A stretch of 15,217 nt of DNA from Prevotella sp. (GTDB taxonomy: Bacteria; Bacteroidota; Bacteroidia; Bacteroidales; Bacteroidaceae): assembly GCA_017424205.1 (NCBI GenBank), contig JAFPAS010000306.1, positions 1-15,217 on the forward strand. The letters are read 5' to 3'. Each line of letters starts with the position of its first letter. The first letter of the stretch is position 1. Shown piece by piece: positions 1 through 5,799 of this stretch. The notes under the pieces are model-generated. The model was not told where the DNA came from and searched no databases. It saw only the letters and a program-made list of their open reading frames with translations. Made by a program: the position numbers and the translations under genes.

Positions 1-521
1 AGCGATTCCTTAGAGAACCGTGAGCGCACGGTTTCAATCAGCCGAATCTCCTCGTCCCAGCCGATAGCCCCGATTTTCAGTTTTATGCATCTGAAGCCTG
101 CCAGCAGCTTCTCCTTGACCTGGCGCAGCATGTCATCGTACGAAGACATCCAAACCAAGCCGTTAGTAGGGATTCCAACCTCAGCTCTTGCAAACGGAGT
201 GTCGTAAAGCAACGGGTTCTGCTGATAGTCGTACATGGCCGACTCCAAAGCGAAGAGCAATGCAGGGTAGGGACGTAGCGTTTCTGTATAGTCGTCGCTC
301 TTCAGCGCTTTGTCTATGAGATTCGCTACATCAGACATGCGGACATATGCACTGGCATCGCATGAGAGGTCTGGCAGCGGAGCACACTCTCCCAGTCCGA
401 TGCGTCCGGTCTTCTCGTCGAGAATGGTTACGACGATCATGCTGTGTGTGCTGTATTCGCCACGCGAGGTGCGTGCCGGGGTCTTGAAATGAAGTGTTTT
501 ATGTGAAAGATTTATCTGCAT
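1..521 (-). CDS. menC: o-succinylbenzoate synthase, N-terminal part (runs off left edge)
   Basis: This gene encodes the enolase-superfamily enzyme that dehydrates SHCHC to o-succinylbenzoate in menaquinone synthesis. The 173 residues present start at the ATG whose A is base 521 and stay open to base 1. The N-terminal capping domain is visible, with GEYSTHS near residues 21-27 and GLGECAPLP near 42-50. The barrel then begins with IKLKIG at 146-151, which carries the KxK pair (Lys147, Lys149) expected for proton abstraction. The metal-binding Asp/Glu/Asp residues and the second catalytic lysine would lie beyond the edge. It follows menB on the same strand, which supports the assignment. The leader is wholly made of the heptamer array: the nearest unit ends 8 bases before the ATG, so the start region is embedded in repeats. 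The family is clear; the cut at the edge is a window effect, not a truncation. Confidence 0.9.
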   Translation of the reverse strand, partial: MQINLSHKTLHFKTPARTSRGEYSTHSMIVVTILDEKTGRIGLGECAPLPDLSCDASAYVRMSDVANLIDKALKSDDYTETLRPYPALLFALESAMYDYQQNPLLYDTPFARAEVGIPTNGLVWMSSYDDMLRQVKEKLLAGFRCIKLKIGAIGWDEEIRLIETVRSRFSKES

Positions 522-528
522 GAGTAAT

Positions 529-752
529 GGAGTTAAGGTGGGGAGTTATGCGCTTGCGCGGGGAGTTAGGATGAGGAGTTAGGATGGGGAGTTATGCGCT
601 TGCGTGAGGAGTTAGGATGAGGAGTTAGGATGGGGAGTTATGCGCTTGCGTGAGGAGTTAGGATGAGGAGTTATGCGCTTGCGTGGGGAGTTAAGATGAG
701 GAGTTATGCGCTTGCGTGGGGAGTTAAGATGAGGAGTTAAAAAGGAGAGTTA
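529..752. repeat. Direct array of GGAGTTA heptamer, spaced 13 or 20 bases
   Basis: Fourteen perfect GGAGTTA copies start at 529, 542, 562, 575, 588, 608, 621, 634, 654, 667, 687, 700, 720 and 733, and a degenerate AGAGTTA starts at 746. Spacing is only 13 or 20 bases. Short units read GGAGTTA plus about six bases (GGATGA or similar). Long units read GGAGTTA plus TGCGCTTGCGTGA or a close variant. The array fills most of the menB-menC gap. No reading frame, transposase or CRISPR-like spacer diversity is present. Its function is unknown. Confidence 0.9.
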
Positions 753-784
753 AGCCAGCACACTGGCTAGCCAATAGCTTTGGC
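753..784. other. Two small hairpins in the centre of the inverted array
   Basis: AGCCAG (753-758) pairs with CTGGCT (763-768) around a four-base CACA loop. GCCAA (770-774) pairs with TTGGC (780-784) around a five-base loop. They sit in the unique spacer between the two heptamer arms, so the whole could fold as a branched hairpin. The remaining spacer to 813 is pyrimidine-rich on the plus strand with no recognisable feature. Confidence 0.55.
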
Positions 785-813
785 GTTGTCTTTCTTGTTG
801 TATTGTCTCTTTA

Positions 814-884
814 TAACTCCTTTTTATAACTCCTTTTTATAACTCCCCATCTTAACTCCTCCTTGTAACTTCCTTTATAACTCC
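814..884. repeat. Inverted counterpart array, TAACTCC at 13-base spacing
   Basis: TAACTCC, the reverse complement of GGAGTTA, starts at 814, 827, 840, 853 and 878, with a degenerate TAACTTCC at 866. Spacing is 13 bases apart from one step of 12. The stretch 840-859 is complementary at 19 of 20 positions to 687-706 in the direct array. The menB-menC transcript could therefore form a long hairpin, in several registers because the units are interchangeable. The array ends 8 bases downstream of the menB stop in the direction of transcription. Confidence 0.88.
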
Positions 885-891
885 CCTTTTT

Positions 892-1824
892 CTATGGCAC
901 TAATGGGAATTTTCCCCAGTCAGGCTTGCGCTTTTCTAAGAATGCCTTTCCGCCCTCTTGCGCTTCGTCGAGCATGTAATAGAGTGCAGTGCAGTCGCCA
1001 GCCAGCTGCTGTATGCCAGCCTCGCCGTCAAGTTCGGCATTGAGTCCCATCTTTATCATACGCAGCGCCAGCGGTGAGTGCTGCATCATCTGTTCAGCCC
1101 ATGCTATGCATTCAGCCTCGAGAGCCTCGTGTGCTACCACCTTGTTGACCATGCCCATGGCCTCTGCTTCTCTGGCAGAATACTGGCGGCACATAAACCA
1201 TATCTCGCGTGCACGTTTCTGACCGACAATTCTGGCAAGGTAGCTTGCTCCGAAGCCAGCATCAAACGAGCCGACCTTTGGTCCGGTCTGTCCGAATCGT
1301 GCATTCTCTGCAGCGATGGTCAGGTCGCACATCAGATGCAGCACATGTCCGCCTCCAATGGCAAATCCGTTGACCATGGCTATGACAGGTTTTGGCAGAC
1401 GGCGTATCTGCATCTGTACATCAAGAACCGACAGACGCGGTGTGCCCTCGCCATCGATATATCCGCCACGTCCTTTTACGTTCATGTCTCCGCCAGAGCA
1501 AAATGCCTGGGTGCGCAGCCATTCCTCATCGGTCTGTCCCTCCTTGCGTGGCGTTTCGGCACCAGTCAGCAGCACTACTCTGATGTGCTGCGCTTCACGC
1601 ACTATAGAGAATGCCTGCGAAAGCTCTGCTGTGGTGAGTGGGGTGAATGCATTGCGGTATCTTGGGCGATTGATGGTTATTTTAGCTATTCCGTTGTATT
1701 CTTCAAGGCATATCTCCTTGAATTCGTGCATAGGTTTCCAGTTGAATTTCATCCCACCTTTTTCCGCCAAGGCAGAATCCAAACAAGTTTGGTTCTGCTC
1801 TTCTGGCTTAATCAAAACGTTCAT
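892..1824 (-). CDS. menB: 1,4-dihydroxy-2-naphthoyl-CoA synthase (naphthoate synthase)
   Basis: This crotonase-fold enzyme closes the second ring, turning o-succinylbenzoyl-CoA into DHNA-CoA in the cytosol. In the 310-residue form, [12 protein letters not shown] lies at 51-62, FCSGGD at 108-113, the oxyanion-hole GGGH at 157-160 and [15 protein letters not shown] at 178-192. About a dozen extra residues ([12 protein letters not shown], 91-102) precede FCSGGD and are absent from most family members I recall. The start is uncertain. ATG at 1824 leaves an 18-base gap after menD, in keeping with the tight operon. The family homology, however, begins near residue 28, and Met25 (ATG at 1752) would give 286 residues, nearer the usual 270-285. 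Residues 1-25 are encoded by a copy of a short dispersed repeat also found near 13600, so the extension may be untranslated or recently acquired. menC follows after the heptamer array. Confidence 0.93.
   Translation of the reverse strand: MNVLIKPEEQNQTCLDSALAEKGGMKFNWKPMHEFKEICLEEYNGIAKITINRPRYRNAFTPLTTAELSQAFSIVREAQHIRVVLLTGAETPRKEGQTDEEWLRTQAFCSGGDMNVKGRGGYIDGEGTPRLSVLDVQMQIRRLPKPVIAMVNGFAIGGGHVLHLMCDLTIAAENARFGQTGPKVGSFDAGFGASYLARIVGQKRAREIWFMCRQYSAREAEAMGMVNKVVAHEALEAECIAWAEQMMQHSPLALRMIKMGLNAELDGEAGIQQLAGDCTALYYMLDEAQEGGKAFLEKRKPDWGKFPLVP
1741..1824 (-). repeat. Dispersed repeat copy 1, overlapping the 5' end of menB
   Basis: The reverse complement of 1741-1779 matches 13601-13639 at 37 of 39 positions (core TTCTGCCTTGGCG then AAAAAGGTGGGATGAAAT). 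A further 14 bases, TGAACGTTTTGATT, are shared between 1810-1823 (minus) and 13591-13604. The menB copy has 34 extra bases between these two blocks, including CCAAAC-TT-GTTTGG on the coding strand. Both candidate menB start codons lie inside this element. The matches are direct; the idea of a genome-wide family is inference. Confidence 0.7.
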
Positions 1825-1842
1825 ATTCGGTTCTGTTTTTTG

Positions 1843-3516
1843 TTATTCTTGCTTTATGTAATTATATAGTTCGGCGTACACCTCCATGTCGGTTTTCGGG
1901 TCAGTGAAAACCTCAAGCAGTACAGCCTTTCCGTTGCTATCATTCTGCAGTCTTTCAAGTCCGTCTTGTAGTGTGCTGGCATCATCGGCACGCAGATAGA
2001 GCAGATTGTGCTGCATGCATGCGCCCTCAGCGGTAGCGTAATGCTGACCGTCTACCAGCCCATTGTGTGCGGGACTGTCACTCAGACCGTTTAGCATGCT
2101 GAATATTCCGCCTCTGCCATTGTTTAGCAGCATGATGCGCAGATTCGGAGAGAGGCTTCTCTGCCATAGGGCATTCTCGTCGTAGAAGAAACTCAGGTCG
2201 CCTATGATGCAGTATATATTCTCTATGCTTCCAGTTGCTGCAACTGCTGCGGCAGCTCCAGCCGCTACGCTCAGCGACCCCTCAATGCCGTTCAGTCCGC
2301 GGTTGCAATAGCGATATGCTCCAGAATATAGTGCACTAAGCCTTATAGCCATGCTGTTGGCGTAATATACTATGCTTGCATTACTGCCGATTCGTTGCTC
2401 GAACTCCTTGACAGCCATAGTCTGAGAGAAGCGCATGACGTAATTATTGAGTTTCGTCTGCAAGCTTTCACGCAGTCTGTTCCATATCGTGCAGAAGGCA
2501 TTGTGCTTCACGATATTCTGTGCGCTGCACATAAGGTCAGACAGTACGGTTTCGGGGTGCGCATCTATCAGTATGGAGGTGTTTTGTGAGATATCATGCA
2601 GTTCGCCGTCGGTGCATACGTTAATGAAAACCGTATCTTTCTTCAATGATCGCATGAAATGCCGCAGACGCTTGCTGATGGTGTTTCCGCCAATGTATAT
2701 GACACATTCTGGATGGTAAGCCTCGTTGTTATTGCCAATTGCGTGGAGCATCTGGTCAGTGAGCATCGGATGCTCACAGCTGCATGAAATAGGTTCGCCA
2801 AGAACAACCGCATACTCAGACAAGTCTGTCAGGATGCTATCTATAGAATTGTTTTTCGGCATCTGCCCAGCAATAATCATTCTGCGTTCCGACTGCCAGA
2901 ACATTTTTGTCACATCATTACGCTCACTCGCACAGTGCCAGTCGGTCGTTCTGACCATACGCTCTTCAGGCAGTTGCAGTGTGGAGAATGTGAATAGCGG
3001 TTCTGATATAGGTACGTTGATATGTACTGACGGATGTGCCATGCCCTTGTGTGCAATCATTGCCTCGTTTATGAGCCGATTGCACATCCAGCGCTCCTCG
3101 TCATTGCGAGGTTCGGGCAGAGTGACACTTTTAGCGACAAAACATCCCAGCGCCCCTTGCTGCGGTAGTGTCTGACCATCATTTTGTCCTATCCATGCAG
3201 CAGGTCTGTCGGCAGAAATCACGATGATGCCCTGCTGCTGGTAGGTGGCTTCGGCTACACCAGGCAGAGTGTTCAGCAATGCAGAGCCGCTTGTGACGCA
3301 TATGGCTACAGGAGTCAGCGTTTGCTGTCTGATGCCCAGTGCGAAGAATGCTGCAGAGCGCTCATCAGTCATGCTGTGACAAGTCAGTTCGGGACATTCG
3401 TTGAAGTTGTGCGCCAGTGGTGCGTTTCGGCTTCCCGGACATACCACGACGTGTCTTACTCCATGTTTCACGAGCAGAGCTGTCAGTATGTTTATGTTTT
3501 CTTTATCGCAATACAT
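1843..3516 (-). CDS. menD: SEPHCHC synthase (2-succinyl-5-enolpyruvyl-6-hydroxy-3-cyclohexene-1-carboxylate synthase)
   Basis: This thiamine-diphosphate enzyme decarboxylates 2-oxoglutarate and adds the succinyl semialdehyde unit to isochorismate, the first committed menaquinone step. The 557-residue length is normal. The N-terminal Pyr domain has VCPGSRNAPL (25-34) and DERSAAFFALG (51-61), with Glu52 in the place of the cofactor-activating glutamate. SADRP is at 101-105 and QTLPQ at 115-119. The C-terminal PP domain has NRGLNGIEGSLS (405-416) and the ThDP/Mg motif from GDLSFFYDEN (439-448) to LNNGRGGIF (464-472). The start at 3516 overlaps the end of menF by 14 bases, which suggests translational coupling. 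The stop lies 18 bases before the upstream menB start. No key residue appears missing. Confidence 0.96.
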   Translation of the reverse strand: MYCDKENINILTALLVKHGVRHVVVCPGSRNAPLAHNFNECPELTCHSMTDERSAAFFALGIRQQTLTPVAICVTSGSALLNTLPGVAEATYQQQGIIVISADRPAAWIGQNDGQTLPQQGALGCFVAKSVTLPEPRNDEERWMCNRLINEAMIAHKGMAHPSVHINVPISEPLFTFSTLQLPEERMVRTTDWHCASERNDVTKMFWQSERRMIIAGQMPKNNSIDSILTDLSEYAVVLGEPISCSCEHPMLTDQMLHAIGNNNEAYHPECVIYIGGNTISKRLRHFMRSLKKDTVFINVCTDGELHDISQNTSILIDAHPETVLSDLMCSAQNIVKHNAFCTIWNRLRESLQTKLNNYVMRFSQTMAVKEFEQRIGSNASIVYYANSMAIRLSALYSGAYRYCNRGLNGIEGSLSVAAGAAAAVAATGSIENIYCIIGDLSFFYDENALWQRSLSPNLRIMLLNNGRGGIFSMLNGLSDSPAHNGLVDGQHYATAEGACMQHNLLYLRADDASTLQDGLERLQNDSNGKAVLLEVFTDPKTDMEVYAELYNYIKQE

Positions 3517-4561
3517 GGGCTATGGTTTTCATCTTTTCTTCAGTTTCTTTCCATTCGTTCTCACACAGGCTGTCAGGCATAATGCCTCCTCCGGCATAGA
3601 GCCAGAATCCGTCAGCATCAATCTCGGCACAGCGAAGCGATACATACAGATGCGTTGCACCGTAAATATTAAGAGGACCAGCAAATCCGCTGTAGTATCG
3701 GCGGTCTATGCCCTCGTTGCGCAGAATGAATTCCTGTGCTTCGTCTTTCGGCATTCCGCAAACGGCAGGAGTAGGGTGTAGTCGGCCCAGAATCATTCCG
3801 AAGGCATTTTTTCTGTTGCCAGCGATGTCAGAGCCGTCTGTACTTCTGTTGTCTAATGTGAAGTGGTAGTCAGTGCGCAGGTGGACGAGACTGCCGGCAC
3901 GCATTGTTGTCGGGCCGTCTTTCACAACGTCAGCCGCCATTTCGTCTAATGCCTTCTCTATGTATTGTTCCACAACGTGCTGTTCACGTCTGTTCTTCTC
4001 GCTCCATTCAGCATAGCCTTCACTGTATGCCATTGTGCCTGCAAGTGCCACAGTGTGGTATCTGCAGTCTTTGCCTTCGATGAGAATCTCGGGCGAGGCT
4101 ACAATCCATGTGCCCGTTTGTGGTGTAGAAAAAAGCATTATCATGAGCCGAGGAAAATCTCTGCAGGCGCAGAAGAACAGTTCTTCGGCTTCCTTGCGTG
4201 CATTCGGCTCTTTTATTTCGCTTGCTATTCTCTTTCGTCTTGCAAGTACAAGTTTTCCGAAACGTCCTTCGGATACAGCCTCATGGAATTTTCTGAATGC
4301 GTCGCGGTATTGCTCTTCTGGCATAGAAGTGCAAGTGCCATTTGGCATTGACTTGCAGATGCCAGCAGGTACATCTTCTGCAGATATCTCGTCAGCAGGA
4401 ATTATGACTATATTCTGTGTTTCGGAACAAGCAAATGGCGCGATGACAAACCCGTTCTGTGTGCCAATACTGCTGTATTCCGCAACCTGTATAGACTGCT
4501 GCGAGCTAATCCGTATATATTTGCCAGCATAAGGCAGGCGATATAAAGCGTAACACTCCAT
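3503..4561 (-). CDS. menF: Isochorismate synthase
   Basis: This chorismate-utilising enzyme converts chorismate to isochorismate, feeding MenD. It has 352 residues, short for the family, with a reduced N-terminal region that starts directly with MECYALYRLP. The catalytic half is intact: FGKLVLARR at 101-109 with the general-base lysine Lys103, ASPE at 155-158 with the acid glutamate Glu158, ALAGT at 172-176, GSLVHLRTDY at 223-232, LHPTPAVCG at 261-269, RRYYSGFAG at 287-295, and LYAGGGIMPDS followed by EWKETEEKM near 321-344. Position in the men operon favours isochorismate synthase for menaquinone over a siderophore or salicylate role. The gap to the thioesterase gene is 10 bases, and the 3' end overlaps menD. 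Confidence 0.93.
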   Translation of the reverse strand: MECYALYRLPYAGKYIRISSQQSIQVAEYSSIGTQNGFVIAPFACSETQNIVIIPADEISAEDVPAGICKSMPNGTCTSMPEEQYRDAFRKFHEAVSEGRFGKLVLARRKRIASEIKEPNARKEAEELFFCACRDFPRLMIMLFSTPQTGTWIVASPEILIEGKDCRYHTVALAGTMAYSEGYAEWSEKNRREQHVVEQYIEKALDEMAADVVKDGPTTMRAGSLVHLRTDYHFTLDNRSTDGSDIAGNRKNAFGMILGRLHPTPAVCGMPKDEAQEFILRNEGIDRRYYSGFAGPLNIYGATHLYVSLRCAEIDADGFWLYAGGGIMPDSLCENEWKETEEKMKTIAHVLR

Positions 4562-4571
4562 ATTTTTACTG

Positions 4572-4979
4572 CTATCTTTGCTTGATGAAGTTTGTGACAG
4601 TGACCGTGCTTATGAGTTTTCCTGTTGTGTTGGTTATGTCGATGCGCCAGACGTGTGTCTGTCCGCCGCGGTGTATGAGCTGCGCTTTGGCTGTCACCAT
4701 GTCGCCTTTACGTGCAGCATGCAGGTGGTTGGCACTAACAGAAATTCCTACGCACATAGCGTCGGGGCATAGTGTCATTGATGCTACGCCTGCCATAGTT
4801 TCGGCAAGAGCAAGAGTTGCTCCGCCGCTGAGAAATCCCATAGGCTGAATGTGGCGCTCGTCTACGGGCATCCTGCCTACGCATATATCATCTTCTGGCG
4901 TAGAGATAAACTCCATCCCCAGTGTCGTGTCAAGGCGCATACCATCGCCAAGACGCTCCTTTGTATTTTCTACATTCAT
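4572..4979 (-). CDS. menI: Hotdog-fold thioesterase, probable DHNA-CoA thioesterase
   Basis: This is the first gene of the men operon and probably hydrolyses DHNA-CoA to DHNA before prenylation. The frame is open from an ATG at 5102 (176 residues), but the start at 4979 is preferred. It gives 135 residues, the usual size for this family, and the promoter lies between the two ATGs, so the longer form could not be made from it. The upstream residues (CTYIFLNIRKIF and around) look like translated AT-rich promoter DNA. Visible motifs are HIQPMGFLSGGATLALAETMAG at about 43-64, with Glu60 in the catalytic position of PaaI/YdiI-type enzymes, and NHLHAARKGDMV at 84-95. The DHNA-CoA substrate is inferred from the operon. 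By sequence alone it could be another PaaI-family acyl-CoA thioesterase. Confidence 0.82.
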   Translation of the reverse strand: MNVENTKERLGDGMRLDTTLGMEFISTPEDDICVGRMPVDERHIQPMGFLSGGATLALAETMAGVASMTLCPDAMCVGISVSANHLHAARKGDMVTAKAQLIHRGGQTHVWRIDITNTTGKLISTVTVTNFIKQR

Positions 4980-4988
4980 AATCAGATG

Positions 4989-5019
4989 CAAATTTACGAA
5001 TATTTTTCTGATATTCAAA
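4989..5019 (-). promoter_or_regulatory. Promoter of the menaquinone operon (Bacteroidetes type)
   Basis: On the minus strand, TTTG (5019-5016) is followed after 19 bases by TAAATTTG (4996-4989), matching the Bacteroidetes -33 TTTG and -7 TAnnTTTG boxes. The box ends only 9 bases before the ATG at 4979, so the transcript would be leaderless or nearly so. No other convincing promoter is seen within the operon. Confidence 0.72.
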
Positions 5020-5151
5020 AAAATATATGTGCAATAACGCACTTCTGCATCAAAAAACTTGCAGGCATCTCTATGTATGGCTGCGCAATGATGGTTATGC
5101 ATTTGTTTTAGCTGATGCCATCAGTTGACGAATCATTTTCAGAGAAGGTAA

Positions 5152-5196
5152 AATAGTATCAGTGTGTAATTAAATGCCGGGATGTGTGATACTATT
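5152..5196. repeat. Inverted repeat AATAGTATCA / TGATACTATT
   Basis: Ten perfect complementary bases (5152-5161 and 5187-5196) flank a 25-base loop containing GTGTG twice. There is no T tract, so it is not a typical terminator. It resembles the inverted repeat at 5519-5568 in arm sequence and spacing. Confidence 0.6.
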
Positions 5197-5275
5197 ATAC
5201 ATCTAGTGATTTTCGAGAAATTACTACTGCTTGGTGTTGAAAATCATTCTTTTGTGCTTGTTTGCCGCGTACTTG

Positions 5276-5445
5276 CTTGCAGAAAACAGTTTCTTGGATT
5301 GCTAAAAGCTGTGTTTTGTGACCTAAGACGCAGTCTTTAGTGTTTGAAATACAGCTGTTTAGATTCTGAAACACTGCTTTTAAGGTTGTGGATGATGCGT
5401 TGGTGCTAAGAGCTGATTCTGTAATATGCTGAAAACCACCTGTTT
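5276..5445. repeat. Degenerate tandem block with about 21-base period
   Basis: The clearest units are 5297-5317, 5318-5338, 5339-5360 and 5361-5381 (21, 21, 22 and 21 bases), each ending in a T run after a core like CTGAAACACTGCTTTT. Weaker in-phase units lie at 5276-5296, 5401-5421 (sharing TGCTAARAGCTG with 5297-5317) and 5422-5445. Identity between units is modest, so this is an old or loosely constrained array. Confidence 0.5.
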
Positions 5446-5518
5446 GGTGATTTTTGATATTTTGGTGTAGGTATTGCTGGCGCTGTCGGAGTCTGAGTAT
5501 TTAGGCTAAAATATATGT

Positions 5519-5568
5519 CAAGAAAGTATTAGAGAGAGTGTGTGTGTCGCTCTTTTGATACTTTCTTG
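5519..5568. repeat. Inverted repeat CAAGAAAGTAT / ATACTTTCTTG
   Basis: Eleven perfect complementary bases (5519-5529 and 5558-5568) extend inward by a wobble pair and a run of AGAG against CTCT, around a GTGTGTGT loop. The stem is long, but no T tract follows on either strand, so a terminator is not well supported. It may be a structural repeat or a transcript-processing element upstream of lysS. Confidence 0.6.
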
Positions 5569-5702
5569 CCATGGACGAAGAAGTTCTTTCTCCGTGCTTG
5601 ATGCAACAGCTCTGCAGCAGCGAAGGAAATACACTATAAGTGAGTTTTTTCGGGCCACGTCATATATTCTTACTTAATTAATAATAAAAAAGGATGCAAA
5701 AG

Positions 5703-5734
5703 TGTGAAGATTCGCGAATAATTTACTATATTTG
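5703..5734 (+). promoter_or_regulatory. Probable lysS promoter
   Basis: TATATTTG at 5727-5734 matches the TAnnTTTG -7 box. TGTG at 5703-5706, 20 bases upstream, is a one-mismatch -33 box. Transcription would begin near 5741, leaving a leader of about 60 bases if translation starts at 5800. Confidence 0.6.
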
Positions 5735-5799
5735 CACGTTAATTTGCTTTTATGCAAGAACGGCATTCAGAAAATAAGATAATAAAAACTATAAAAAAG

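Larger units (their letters stand above)
5103..5702. other. Gene-free divergent intergenic region
   Basis: No credible gene is found on either strand between the men operon and lysS. The region holds a 21-base periodic block (5276-5445), inverted repeats at 5152-5196, 5339-5375 and 5519-5568, and a small hairpin CACC-TGTTT-GGTG (5437-5449) flanked by A and T runs. The 5' ends of both neighbouring transcripts lie outside most of it, so it is longer than promoter function needs. Confidence 0.7.

Noticed and set aside
529..884. Possible CRISPR array in the menB-menC gap
   Set aside because: The repeat is 7 bases, the intervals are 6 or 13 bases and nearly identical to each other, and no cas gene is present. 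It is a tandem/inverted minisatellite, not CRISPR.
1078..1869. Long plus-strand frame (263 residues) across menB
   Set aside because: It lies wholly opposite menB, has no family features and is Cys/Ser/His-rich as expected for an antisense shadow of a coding gene.
4980..5102. N-terminal extension of the thioesterase to ATG 5102
   Set aside because: It would be translated from sequence that contains the operon promoter, makes the protein 41 residues longer than the family norm and has AT-rich composition unlike the rest.
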